DNA of 64,000 nucleotides from Candidatus Accumulibacter phosphatis (GTDB lineage: Bacteria > Pseudomonadota > Gammaproteobacteria > Burkholderiales > Rhodocyclaceae), in the NCBI RefSeq assembly GCF_012939955.1, contig NZ_SPMY01000010.1:39816-103815 (forward strand). Direction: 5' to 3'. A program made the position numbers and the translations under genes. Each line of letters begins with the position of its first letter. Position 1 is the stretch's first letter. Below are positions 30,423 through 40,408 of the stretch, piece by piece. Below the pieces are notes generated by a model, which searched no databases, was not told the DNA's origin, and saw nothing but the letters and a program-made list of their open reading frames with translations.

Positions 30423-30870
30423 GCGGGCTCAGTTCTCTCAGGCCGCAGGCTCGCAGTCGACAGGGCGGGCCACGGCGGATCGCCGGGTGTCCGCCAAGAG
30501 CCCTATGCCGGATTGGTGCTCCGTGCTGATCAGGGCGACCTGCCGACCGGTGTGACAGAGCTTGCGTATCTCGCGTTGACCCGGTAATCGGCGGTCGCCC
30601 ACTGGCACGGCTGCTGCCGCGTGATGTAGTGGCGCGGCAGCAAAGAAGGCGAAAATCGCTAAGGCAGGCGTAAGCAGGCGTCGGTAGTCTGTCGTTCATG
30701 CCACGAAGGAGCCATCAATGGGCGACGGCTAGACACCGCTCACCGCCCGGCGTCCTGTCGCTGCCTCGACGCGCGGGGCAAGGGCGAAGCTTGCAGGACT
30801 GTCGACCGATCCCTTTCCTGGTGATGGCGATAAAATATGACAAACCCTTCCTTACAGAGTGACCCAAAGC
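30423..30870. other. Intergenic region before the CDF transporter
   Basis: About 450 bp without a convincing gene on either strand; the open frames here show no family features. Its main structure is the hairpin at 30613-30641. Confidence 0.45.
30613..30641. repeat. Perfect 9-bp inverted repeat
   Basis: GCTGCCGCG and CGCGGCAGC are separated by 11 bases, about 230 bp upstream of the CDF transporter. No T-tract follows, so it is not a standard terminator. It could be a protein-binding site or an RNA hairpin in the transporter leader. Confidence 0.4.
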
Positions 30871-32061
30871 ATGAGCAACACTAAGGCAAGCCCGGAAATT
30901 TCCTTCGATGACCCGGGACGGTATGCGCTGACCCAGCGCTGCACGTGGATCAGCGTGGTGGTCAACGTGCTGCTGACGGCGGCGCAGGTCGTCGCCGGTA
31001 TCGTCGCCAACTCGCAAGCGCTGGTCGCCGATGGCATGCATTCGCTGTCCGATCTCGTTTGCGACTTCCTGGTGCTTTTCGCCGCCCATCACAGCAAGGA
31101 TCCGGCTGACGAGAGTCACCCTTACGGTCACGCGCGCATCGAGACCGCGGCGTCGTTTGGCCTGGGGGCGATTCTCGCGGCCACCGGTGGCGCCATCATC
31201 TGGAGCGCCGGCGTCAAGTTGCAGGACCTCGCCAGCCTGCCGCCAGTGGCGCCGCTGGCGCTGTGGACGGCGCTTCTTGCGCTGGTCGCCAAAGAAGGCC
31301 TGTTTCGCTACATGCTGCATGTCGGTCAACGCCTGCGCTCGCCGATGCTGATCGCCAATGCCTGGCACGCGCGTTCGGACGCCGCTTCCTCGCTGGTGGT
31401 GGCGGTCGGGATTGGCGGCAATCTGCTGGGCTTCGTCTTTGCCGATTCCGTGGCCGCGGTGATCGTCGGTTTCATGATCGTGCGCATGGGGGTGGTGTTT
31501 TCCTGGGAGGCGCTGCAGGAACTGATCGACACCGGGCTGTCGGTCGAGGAGGTCGCCAGTATTCGCCAGGTGATCATCGACACCCAGGGAGTGGGCAGCC
31601 TGCATGAATTGCGCACTCGGCGCATGGCGCACCGCTCGCTAGTCGATGCGCATGTCTGCGTCAATCCGAGGATCAGCGTCTCGGAGGGGCATCGCATTGC
31701 CGAGGCGACGCGCAAGCGGGTGCTCGATAGTCACCCGACGGTCTCCGACGTGCTGGTACATGTCGATGTCGAAGACGACGAGGACCACGACGGCAAGAGC
31801 CAGCGCATGCCCGACCGCAGCGAGTTGATGGGTTTCCTGGCGCCGGTGCTGGCGAACCTGCCGAAACCGCAGCGTGTGGTCCTGCACTACCTCAATGGCC
31901 GTGTCGAAGCCGAGGTATTTCTGCCGTACGAGGCACTTGTAGACGCGGCCGTGGTGAGCACGGCGGAGCGTGAGTTCGCCGAGCGTCTGCGCGAGCATCC
32001 TTTGCTCGGCGCGCTGTCTATCAACTACCGCCAACGCGTTGTTCCCGTCCGCCGCGGCTGA
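30871..32061 (+). CDS. Cation diffusion facilitator family transporter
   Basis: A 396-aa inner-membrane cation/proton antiporter, probably exporting Zn, Fe, Mn or a similar divalent metal. Six transmembrane helices begin at TWISVVVNVLLTAAQVVAGI. The metal site pairs are HSLSDLVCDFLVLFAA (HxxxD with downstream D) and ARSDAASSLVVAVGI. A cytoplasmic ferredoxin-like domain follows (VDAHVCVNP, HPTVSDVLVHVDVEDDED). The Asp- and His-rich VDVEDDEDHDGKSQRMPD stretch may bind metal, and the C-terminus is longer than in FieF. The ATG at 30871 was chosen over a GTG at 30859. Confidence 0.9.
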   Translation: MSNTKASPEISFDDPGRYALTQRCTWISVVVNVLLTAAQVVAGIVANSQALVADGMHSLSDLVCDFLVLFAAHHSKDPADESHPYGHARIETAASFGLGAILAATGGAIIWSAGVKLQDLASLPPVAPLALWTALLALVAKEGLFRYMLHVGQRLRSPMLIANAWHARSDAASSLVVAVGIGGNLLGFVFADSVAAVIVGFMIVRMGVVFSWEALQELIDTGLSVEEVASIRQVIIDTQGVGSLHELRTRRMAHRSLVDAHVCVNPRISVSEGHRIAEATRKRVLDSHPTVSDVLVHVDVEDDEDHDGKSQRMPDRSELMGFLAPVLANLPKPQRVVLHYLNGRVEAEVFLPYEALVDAAVVSTAEREFAERLREHPLLGALSINYRQRVVPVRRG

Positions 32062-32090
32062 TTTCCGGCCCCGGTCAGAGCTCTGGCGCA

Positions 32091-32099
32091 TGCTATAAT
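32091..32099 (+). promoter_or_regulatory. Extended -10 promoter of glyA-nrdR-ribD
   Basis: TGCTATAAT is a perfect extended -10 element located 33 bp before the glyA ATG. A matching -35 is not obvious, which is typical of extended -10 promoters. Confidence 0.6.
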
Positions 32100-32131
32100 C
32101 CCCTTCTTTTTCAAGGCTTGAGAGGCGTACG

Positions 32132-33388
<1,257 letters not shown>

Positions 33389-33392
<4 letters not shown>

Positions 33393-33859
33393 AGTGCCCG
33401 TTCTGCGGTGCTGACGAAACAACCGTCGCTGATACCCGTATCAATGACGATGGTGACCTCGTCCGCCGCCGCCGGCGTTGTCTGAAATGCGACAAGCGGT
33501 TCACGACTTACGAGCGTGCCGAGTTGCGCATGCCGCAGGTGATCAAGAAGAACGGCTCGCGAGTCAATTTCGACGCCGAGAAGCTGGCCGCCAGTCTCCG
33601 CCTGGCCTTGCGCAAGAGACCGGTCGGCACCGAGGCGGTCGAGGCGGCGATTGCGCGCATCGAGGGGAAACTGCTGGCCCTCGGTGAGCGTGAACTGGCT
33701 TCGGAGAAAGTCGGCGAAATGGTTATGCTCGAATTGAAGAAACTCGACAAGGTGGCCTACGTTCGCTTCGCTTCGGTCTATCGTAATTTCGAGGACGTAG
33801 ACGAGTTCTCCAAGCTGATTCGCGAAGTCTCTCGCTCGCCACAGAAACTCGGTCGCTGA
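33389..33859 (+). CDS. nrdR: Transcriptional repressor NrdR
   Basis: A 156-aa zinc-ribbon and ATP-cone repressor of ribonucleotide reductase genes. The four zinc cysteines are in MKCPFCG and RCLKCDKRF. The ATP-cone follows ([16 protein letters not shown], then [17 protein letters not shown]). It overlaps glyA by ATGA and its stop overlaps ribD. The glyA-nrdR-ribD order is conserved in betaproteobacteria. Confidence 0.97.
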
Positions 33860-34964
33860 TGGCGCAGGGTTTCAGCGCCGCCGATCACGAAATGATGGCG
33901 CGGGCGCTGCGCCTGGCCGAGTTGGGTCTGCAGTCCACGACCCCCAATCCGCGTGTCGGTTGCGTCATCGTCAATAATGGCCAGGTCGTCGGCGAAGGCT
34001 GGCATTTGCGCGCCGGCGAGGAGCACGCCGAAGTGCATGCTCTGCGCGCTGCCGCTGAACGTGCGCGCGGGGCGACCGTCTACGTGACGCTTGAGCCCTG
34101 CAGTCATCAGGGTCGCACGCCGCCGTGCACCGACGCGCTGTTGGCGGCGGGTGTGCGCCGCGTCGTTGCCGCCATGTCCGATCCCAATCCACTCGTCGCC
34201 GGGCAGGGGTTGGCTGGCCTGCGCGCTGCCGGGGTGCTTGCCGAGGAGGGCTTGCTGGCCGCCGAAGCTCGGGAACTCAACATTGGTTTCGTCGCTCGCA
34301 TGACCCGTGCGCGACCCTGGTTGCGCATGAAGGTCGCCGCCAGTCTCGACGGCAAGACCGCACTGCACAACGGCGCCAGCCAGTGGCTGACCGGTGCGGA
34401 CGCCGTCAGGACGGGCATCGCTGGCGCGCGCGCGCCTGCGCCATGCTTACCGGCATTGGCACGGTCCGTCACGATGACCCACAGCTCAATGTGCGTGGGC
34501 TGGAAGGGCTGCGCAGCGATTTACGCCAGCCGCTGAAAGTGGTCGTCGATAGCCGGCTTGAACTGCCGCTGGACGCCAGACTGCTACGCGGCGGTGCCGT
34601 CCTGGTTGCTGCGGCCATTGGCGATGTCGCGCGGATCGCGGCTCTCCGGCAAGTCGGCGCCGAGGTGCTGCTCCTGCCTGGGCCGGACGGGCGGGTCGAT
34701 CTGCTCGCCTTGCTCGCTGAACTTGCCTGCCGCGGCATCAACGAAGTGCACGCCGAAGCAGGGTTCCGCCTCGGCGGCTCGCTACTCGGTGCCGGCTTGG
34801 TCGATGAACTTCTGCTCTACCTGGCACCCTGTCTGGTCGGCGACGCGGCGCGCGGGATGTTCGATCTGCCGGCGCTGGAATCTTTGGCCGGCAAGCGCAG
34901 ACTGCTCATTCGCGACCTGCGCCTGGTCGGCCCGGACCTGCGCCTGCTGGCACGCTTTGCCTGA
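33859..34964 (+). CDS. ribD: Bifunctional riboflavin biosynthesis protein RibD, frameshifted
   Basis: The N-terminal deaminase domain has zinc motif HAEVHAL and TLEPCSHQGRTPPCTDALL. The C-terminal reductase domain has SLDGKTALHNGASQWLTG, then after the break HRWRARACAMLTGIGTV, VVDSRLELPLDARLL and VHAEAGFRLGGSLL. The frame slips at 34403-34404 (gacgccgtc, where gacgcccgtc is expected). With one C restored the protein is 368 aa, the usual RibD length. It converts the first pyrimidine intermediate of riboflavin synthesis. The 3' end overlaps the convergent moeB by 59 bp. Confidence 0.95.
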
Positions 34965-35715
34965 CGCTGTCGGACGCACAGACCGAACACTGGGGATCCT
35001 TGCTGAAGTTCACGCTGCGCCATTCCATTGACAAGCCGTCGAGCAGCCACAGACGGCCAAGGATGACGTCGCCGGCGCCGGCGATCAGTTTCAGTGCTTC
35101 GGCCGCCTGCATGGCACCAATGATGCCAGTGAGCGGTGCGAAGACGCCCATCACCGCGCAGCGCTCCTCCTCGACGTCGTCGCCTTCCGGGAACAGGCAG
35201 CTATAGCAGGGCGTGTCCGGGTGGCGACTGTCGAAGACCGCGAGTTGGCCGGCGAAACGGATCGCCGCGCCGGAAACCAGTGGCGTGCGCTGTCGGACGC
35301 ACTCCCGATTGACGGCGTGGCGGGTGGCGAAGTTGTCGCAGCAATCGAGCACCACGTCGGCGTCGGCGACCCGCGCCGCCAGCGCTTCGCCAGCAAGACG
35401 GCTGTTGATCGCCTTGACCTGCACTTCGGGATTGATGTGCGCCAGCGCGACCCGTCCTGAGCAGGCTTTGGGCTGGCCGATGCGCTCCTGAGTATGCAGG
35501 ATCTGGCGCTGCAGATTGGTGAGGTCAACCTGGTCGCCGTCGGCGAGGGTAATGTGGCCCAGGCCGGCGGCGGCGAGATAGAGGGCGGCCGGAGAGCCCA
35601 GGCCGCCAGCACCGACAATCAGCGCCTTGGCGTTGACCAGGCGTTGCTGTCCTTCGATGCCGATCTCGTCGAGCAGGATGTGGCGGCTATAGCGAAGCAA
35701 CTGCTCGTCGTTCAT
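34906..35715 (-). CDS. moeB: Molybdopterin-synthase adenylyltransferase / ThiF family protein
   Basis: A 269-aa E1-like enzyme that adenylates the C-terminus of MoaD or ThiS. RYSRHILLDEIGIEGQ opens the protein. VGAGGLGSPAALYLAAAG is the nucleotide-binding loop, and ADGDQVDLTNLQRQILH and DCCDNFATRHAVN follow. The zinc cysteines are CYSC and CSVC. About 20 residues follow the last zinc motif, longer than usual, and these codons overlap ribD antisense. The ATG at 35715 begins the similarity. MoeB and ThiF cannot be told apart here. Confidence 0.9.
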   Translation of the reverse strand: MNDEQLLRYSRHILLDEIGIEGQQRLVNAKALIVGAGGLGSPAALYLAAAGLGHITLADGDQVDLTNLQRQILHTQERIGQPKACSGRVALAHINPEVQVKAINSRLAGEALAARVADADVVLDCCDNFATRHAVNRECVRQRTPLVSGAAIRFAGQLAVFDSRHPDTPCYSCLFPEGDDVEEERCAVMGVFAPLTGIIGAMQAAEALKLIAGAGDVILGRLWLLDGLSMEWRSVNFSKDPQCSVCASDSVRQSVPAGAGPGRPGAGRE

Positions 35716-35787
35716 CGGGCGGGCCCTGGCCTCTTCCTGCAAGTGCGGCGCATGTTCTGACTGCTCTGAGCGTTCTGAATGCGGCGA

Positions 35788-36213
35788 TTACTTGTACTCG
35801 CGCCACTCGGGCGGCGTATCGTCATGATCCCCGTGTGGGTGGCGTTCCCAGGCGTGCGTGTAGGCTTGCGACTGCGAGTGTTTCCGCGGTCGCTCAGGCG
35901 CTTCGAGGTTATGTAGCTGCGTTTCCTCGACGTAGTAGATCAGCGCCCGCATCATTTTGCTCATCAAGGTATTGTCGAGGTGGTAGCCCTTGTCCTCAAG
36001 GCTGGCTTCGAGCTCTTCCAGGGAGTGCTGGTGAAGATCGTAGGCGACGCCAACAGCGCGCTGCTGCTCACGTCGCTCGACCTCCAGCTGCTCGATCTGG
36101 GCGAGGAATTCGGAGGCCTCGGGCACCTGGTCCGGGGGAAACTTGGCAAACAGGATATTGCGTTCCTTGCGGATCGGTGCTGTCTTGTAGCTCGTCGCGG
36201 CCGGTCGTTTCAC
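35788..36213 (-). CDS. Hypothetical protein, 141 aa
   Basis: I do not recognise the family. The protein is soluble, charged and mostly helical, with a likely coiled-coil or long helix around residues 30-60 (EFLAQIEQLEVERREQQRAV). HSLEELEASLEDKGYHLD and MRALIYYVEETQL follow. The C-terminal tail is rich in His, Pro and acidic residues (HAWERHPHGDHDDTPPEW) and might bind metal. It is between ctpA (25 bp) and moeB on one strand, so it is probably co-transcribed and real. No signal peptide is seen. Confidence 0.7.
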   Translation of the reverse strand: MKRPAATSYKTAPIRKERNILFAKFPPDQVPEASEFLAQIEQLEVERREQQRAVGVAYDLHQHSLEELEASLEDKGYHLDNTLMSKMMRALIYYVEETQLHNLEAPERPRKHSQSQAYTHAWERHPHGDHDDTPPEWREYK

Positions 36214-36238
36214 GTGCGCCTCCCCCCGAGAGAAAGGT

Positions 36239-37672
36239 TCAGGGTTTGCTGCGGATGATCTGCATACCCTTGAGCAAATTCAGCGCCTGGGTCAGCTGGT
36301 AGTCCTTTTTCGAAGCCAGTTCGCGGTTCGGCAGCTCGGCCGTCTCGTCGCCTTCGTCCTGGTCGCTGTCCTTCGCTTCGTCGGGCTTCGGCTGCGCGGG
36401 TAGCGGCGCCTTGCCTGACGGTTTGGCGGGCACTTCCGGCTTCGCGGCCTCGGTCGCCGGCTGGGTGTTGTTTTCGAGGTGGTGATCAAGGTTGGCTTCG
36501 CGCAAGCGCTGCCGCGAGCCGCCATTGGACGTTTCCTCGACGACAATGTCGGGGCTGATGCCTTTGGCCTGGATCGAACGCCCCAAAGGCGTGAAGTAGC
36601 GTGCCGTCGTCAGCTTGATGGCGGTGTTTCCGGGCAGGGGCAGAACGGTCTGCACCGAGCCCTTGCCGAAGCTGGTCGTTCCCATGACGATCGCACGTTT
36701 GTAATCCTGCAGCGCGCCGGCGACGATTTCGGACGCCGAAGCCGAGCCACCATTGACCAGCACCACCATCGGTACTGTGCGCGCTTCGGCAGGCAGCCGC
36801 TTGATGTAATCATCGCGGCTGCCGCGCAGATAGTCTGCCGGCGAGGCGTGGAACTCGTGCTTGGCGTCGGGGGCACGTCCATCGGTCGAGGTAATCAAGG
36901 AATCCGGCGGCAGGAAGGCCGCCGATACGCCTACGGCACTATTCAACAGGCCGCCCGGATCGTTGCGCAGGTCGAGAACCAGCCCCTTCATGGGTCCAGG
37001 TTTGGCCAGGTCCTGGAGGTGCTTGACCACCGCCGCACCGGTATTTTCCTGGAAAGAGGTGACGCGTAGATAGCCGTAGCCGTCGTCGAGCCGTTTCGAC
37101 TTGACGCTCTGCACCTTGATTACTTCGCGCGTCAGCGCGACTTCTATCGGTTTGCTCTCGCCTTTGCGCAGGATCGACAGTCTGATCTGCGACTGCGGCT
37201 TGCCGCGCATGCGCTTGACCGCTTCGGTGAGGGTCAGCCCTTTGACCAGCGTATCGTCGATCTTGAAAATAAGGTCTCCCGGTTTCACGCCGGCGCGATC
37301 TGCGGGAGTGTCCTCGATCGGTGACACCACCTTGACCAGGCCGTCTTCCATGCCGACTTCGATACCGATACCGCCGAACTCGCCTTGCGTACCGACCTGC
37401 AAGTCCTTGAAGGCGTCGGCATCGAGGTAGGTCGAGTGCGGGTCCAGGTTGGAGAGCATGCCGCTGATCGCGTGCGTGATCAGCGCCTTGTCGCCGACCG
37501 GTTCGACATAGCCCTTCTTGATGGCATTGAAGACCTCCGCGAAGGTGCGCAACTCTTCCACAGGCAGACTCGTGCGAGTCTCCTTTTCGGCCAGCGCCGA
37601 AAACTGGAGAGTGATCAGAACGCCACCAAGAACTCCGGCGCAAAGCAGCCCGGCCTGTTTCCACATACTCAT
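36239..37672 (-). CDS. ctpA: Carboxyl-terminal processing protease (S41 family)
   Basis: A 477-aa periplasmic or envelope serine protease. An N-terminal membrane anchor or signal (AGLLCAGVLGGVLITL) precedes a PDZ domain (GGIGIEVGMEDGLVKVV to PGDLIFKIDD). The catalytic Ser is in GGSASASEIVAGALQD and the Lys in TSFGKGSVQT. The C-terminal 80 residues are a low-complexity Pro/Ala/Lys/Asp region. CtpA enzymes cleave lipoproteins and peptidoglycan hydrolase partners. It lies 20 bp after an EnvC-like gene, suggesting shared work in cell-wall turnover. Confidence 0.93.
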   Translation of the reverse strand: MSMWKQAGLLCAGVLGGVLITLQFSALAEKETRTSLPVEELRTFAEVFNAIKKGYVEPVGDKALITHAISGMLSNLDPHSTYLDADAFKDLQVGTQGEFGGIGIEVGMEDGLVKVVSPIEDTPADRAGVKPGDLIFKIDDTLVKGLTLTEAVKRMRGKPQSQIRLSILRKGESKPIEVALTREVIKVQSVKSKRLDDGYGYLRVTSFQENTGAAVVKHLQDLAKPGPMKGLVLDLRNDPGGLLNSAVGVSAAFLPPDSLITSTDGRAPDAKHEFHASPADYLRGSRDDYIKRLPAEARTVPMVVLVNGGSASASEIVAGALQDYKRAIVMGTTSFGKGSVQTVLPLPGNTAIKLTTARYFTPLGRSIQAKGISPDIVVEETSNGGSRQRLREANLDHHLENNTQPATEAAKPEVPAKPSGKAPLPAQPKPDEAKDSDQDEGDETAELPNRELASKKDYQLTQALNLLKGMQIIRSKP

Positions 37673-37692
37673 TCTTTCACTCCGTGCGTGCC

Positions 37693-39270
37693 TCATTTGC
37701 GCTTGACCCATGCCAGCGGGTCAAGCGGCTTCCCGTCATGGCGGATTTCAAAGTATAAACCGGATTCCGGGTTGCCACCGGTGTTGCCGACCGTGGCTAT
37801 GCTCTCGCTGCCGCGGACATCGTCGCCGACCTGTTTCAGCAGGGAATCGTTATTGGCGTAGACCGACAGGTAGTCGCGGCCGTGGTCGACGATCAGCAGA
37901 TTGCCGAAACCGCGCATCCATTCGGCAAAGACGACGCGGCCAGCGGCGATACTGCGCACTTCGCTGCCTGTCGCCGCACGGATGAACAGTCCCTTCCAGG
38001 TACTGCCTTCCTGGCGTGCGCTACCAAAGCTATTGGTCACCGAGCCCCTGGTTGGCAGGGGCAGAGAGCCCTTCATTTGTGCCAGGTTGCCCACGAAAGC
38101 TTCGGTTGGCGAGGCTTCACGTGGCGCCTGCTGGCGCGCTGGCGGGGGAACTGCCCGGGCAGCCGCGGGAGGGGGGGGCGGAGGGGGCGTCGGCGCCAAC
38201 TCTCGGGGTGTTTCGGGGCGCGGCGGTTTGCTTGCCAACGCTTGTTCCTTGCCCGTGCCAGCGTCCGGCTGGGCCGGCTGCTGTTGCCGGGCTGCGCGTT
38301 GCGCCTCCTGGCGCGCGAGTTCCTGTTGCGCCAGGGCTCGTGCGCGTCGTTCGGCTGCCTCGCGCTCGGCTTCTCGTCTTTCCGCGTCGCGGCGCTCTGC
38401 TTGCCGGCGTTGCTCTTCCTTGCGCTGCGCTTCCCGGCGTGCTTCGGCCGCTCTGGCCGCGATGATTTTCGACAAGCGATCGATGAGCTTTGTCAGGCCC
38501 TGCTCGTCACCTTGAAGCTTGCCAATTTCGTGCCGCTGCGTCGCAATCTGTGCCGACAGGGCGTCCAGTGTCGTCTTGCGTTGCGCCCGCTGCGCCAGCA
38601 GCTTGGTGTGTTCGTCGCCCTGTTTATCTTGCGCGGCAGCCAGTTGTGCCGCCTGTTCCCGGGTTTCGGTGGCGAGCGCTTTCTGACGCTGCAGGCCGGA
38701 CTCGATCTCCAGCAGGAGTTGGCTGCGTGCTCGCCCAATCGCTTCCAGATAGTACAGATCGCGCGCCAGCTGATAGGGGTCGTCCCCATTGAGAAACAGT
38801 TGCAGCGCATCCGGGTTGCCACGCAGGTACTGCCGGTAGAGCAGCTTTTCGAGCTGTTGCTGCTGCAGGCTGAGCTCCTGTTCGAGCGCTTTCGACTGTC
38901 CGTCAAGGTCCTTGAGGGTACTCTGCCGCGTGCCGATCTGCTCCTTCAGCAGGTGCAGATCGCGCTGGGTCGATGAAATCGCTCGCTCGACGTCCTTGAG
39001 CTGATCCGCCGATTCCTTGCGTGAGCTTTCGGCCGCGACCATCTCCCGGCGCAGGGCTTCGATCTGGCTGCGCAAGGACTTCAGGTCACCCTGTTTTTCG
39101 GCGACGGCACTTGTTGAGGGCGCATCGGAATCCACCCCATCCTTGTCGCTGGCAGCGGCGGAAGTTGCTGCCAGCAGTGCGCTGGCGAGCAAGGCCAGGG
39201 CCAGCCGGCGCCCGTACTCGCCGCGGGCCGCTCGAGCTCCTGCTGCCGAAAGCGGTGTGTTGGCACGCAC
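37693..39270 (-). CDS. envC: EnvC-like murein hydrolase activator (degenerate LytM/M23 domain)
   Basis: An N-terminal signal-like helix (LALALLASALLAATSAAA) leads to a long coiled coil, an Arg/Glu/Ala-rich segment and a Pro/Ala linker. A C-terminal LytM domain follows (PTRGSVTNSFGSARQEG onward). The domain lacks zinc ligands: WKGLFIRAATGSEV replaces HxxxD, and LYFEIRHDG lacks the first His of HxH. This is the E. coli EnvC pattern, an activator of AmiA/AmiB amidases during cell separation. No ATG lies near the signal sequence; the GTG at 39270 is a tentative start. It pairs with ctpA. Confidence 0.85.
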   Translation of the reverse strand: MRANTPLSAAGARAARGEYGRRLALALLASALLAATSAAASDKDGVDSDAPSTSAVAEKQGDLKSLRSQIEALRREMVAAESSRKESADQLKDVERAISSTQRDLHLLKEQIGTRQSTLKDLDGQSKALEQELSLQQQQLEKLLYRQYLRGNPDALQLFLNGDDPYQLARDLYYLEAIGRARSQLLLEIESGLQRQKALATETREQAAQLAAAQDKQGDEHTKLLAQRAQRKTTLDALSAQIATQRHEIGKLQGDEQGLTKLIDRLSKIIAARAAEARREAQRKEEQRRQAERRDAERREAEREAAERRARALAQQELARQEAQRAARQQQPAQPDAGTGKEQALASKPPRPETPRELAPTPPPPPPPAAARAVPPPARQQAPREASPTEAFVGNLAQMKGSLPLPTRGSVTNSFGSARQEGSTWKGLFIRAATGSEVRSIAAGRVVFAEWMRGFGNLLIVDHGRDYLSVYANNDSLLKQVGDDVRGSESIATVGNTGGNPESGLYFEIRHDGKPLDPLAWVKRK

Positions 39271-39516
39271 CCCAGGCCGCAGCACGGCAAGGCAGGCCTT
39301 GGCCGCAGTGTGGTCCGGCGTTGCGGCGTCGAAAGTAATGGCGGTGGTTTCGGTCAATGAACGGCGCACGCCTGGCAGAAACGTGGATTGGCTGGAGAGG
39401 GCTGGGAGGGTGGGGCCGCTAGACCGCTGGACCAGCACTTCGAGAGGCCGGCAAGCACGGTATTCTACGCTCACGTGCAAGGCGTGCGGAGCCCACCTTG
39501 GCGGGGGGTTTTGTTC

Positions 39517-39533
39517 TATAATCGGCGATTATA
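39517..39533. promoter_or_regulatory. Palindromic operator overlapping the ArsR-gene -10 box
   Basis: TATAATCG-G-CGATTATA is a perfect 8+8 palindrome with one central base, 26 bp before the GTG of the ArsR regulator. Its left arm is itself a TATAAT -10 box. ArsR/SmtB dimers bind such AT-rich 12-2-12-like palindromes, so this is a strong candidate for autoregulation. Confidence 0.6.
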
Positions 39534-39558
39534 TGATAAACGGCGACTCTGGCGTAAC

Positions 39559-39867
39559 GTGCCTATCCGGACCAGCATCATCGACAAGCAGGAGCATATC
39601 GAACAGGCGGCACGTGCGCTCAAATCGATATCGCATCCCTTGCGCCTCAAGATCCTGTGTGTGATCGGCGATCAGGATGCCTGTGTACAAGAGATCGTCG
39701 ACGCCGTAGGTACTTCGCAAAGCAACATTTCCCAGCATCTTGCCATTCTGCGCGAAAAGGGCGTTCTGCTGGCGCGCAAGGACGCCAACCGCGTTTACTA
39801 TCGCGTTGGCGACGCGCGCACCTTGCAGTTGATTGGCATGATGCGCGAGGTGTTCTGCGGCGATTAG
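39559..39867 (+). CDS. ArsR/SmtB family transcriptional regulator
   Basis: A 102-aa winged-helix repressor: HIEQAARALKSISHPLRLKILCVIG, then the recognition helix VGTSQSNISQHLAILREKG and the wing ARKDANRVYYRVGD. Cys residues occur in LKILCVIG, QDACVQEI and at the C-terminus (EVFCGD). The second and third could form a thiol switch or soft-metal site. The ELCVC-like ArsR metal motif is absent, so a sulfur or redox signal is plausible. The GTG at 39559 is the only reasonable in-frame start and lacks a clear ribosome site. It precedes a rhodanese, a glutaredoxin and secB. Confidence 0.85.
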   Translation: MPIRTSIIDKQEHIEQAARALKSISHPLRLKILCVIGDQDACVQEIVDAVGTSQSNISQHLAILREKGVLLARKDANRVYYRVGDARTLQLIGMMREVFCGD

Positions 39868-39988
39868 GCAAGCGCCGTAAGGGTGCGTGCGCGCTGCGCG
39901 TCGGTCCTGGGGCGTGGGTGGGCTAGGGCCTTGTTCCGGATGTGGTCTGGTTTTTCGCAATTTTTCGCGTCAATTTCTGGAGTTTCGA

Positions 39989-40408
39989 TTGGAATTCATT
40001 CAGCAGAACCTTCTTCTGGTGGCTGTCGCTGTGGTCAGCGGCACGCTGCTACTCGTACTTACGGTGTATCGACCGGGCGGCTCGCGATCGGTGACCACAA
40101 CCCAGGCAACGATGTTGATCAACCGCGAGAATGCGCAGTTGCTGGACATCCGTGAAGCGAATGAGTACGTTACCGGGCACCCGGTCGACGCGCGCAATAT
40201 TCCTGTCGGATCGCTCGATGAACGTATCGAGGAACTGGCACAGTTCAAGGACACGCCGGTGATTCTGATCTGTCAATCTGGCGCCCGCTCATCTGCCGCC
40301 TGCGCCAAGCTGGCCAAGCTCGGTTTCTCCAGGCTGCATTCCCTGGAGGGGGGCGTTGCCGCGTGGGCCGAAGCCGGCCTGCCGCTGAAAAAGGGTTCGC
40401 GGAAGTGA
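39989..40408 (+). CDS. Membrane-anchored rhodanese-like protein
   Basis: A 139-aa protein with one N-terminal transmembrane helix (NLLLVAVAVVSGTLLLVLTV), then a rhodanese domain: NAQLLDIREANEYVTGHP and the active-site loop CQSGARSSAAC. It is a persulfide carrier at the inner membrane. It uses a TTG start at 39989 with a TGGAG site seven bases upstream; no in-frame ATG fits. It overlaps the grxC start by four bases and sits in the conserved order rhodanese-grxC-secB-gpsA. Confidence 0.9.
   Translation: MEFIQQNLLLVAVAVVSGTLLLVLTVYRPGGSRSVTTTQATMLINRENAQLLDIREANEYVTGHPVDARNIPVGSLDERIEELAQFKDTPVILICQSGARSSAACAKLAKLGFSRLHSLEGGVAAWAEAGLPLKKGSRK

Noticed and set aside
30268..30699. Minus-strand frame of 143 codons in the gap after the CBS-like gene
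   Set aside because: It overlaps the CBS gene antisense and its Arg/Ser/Pro-rich composition is that of a shadow frame.
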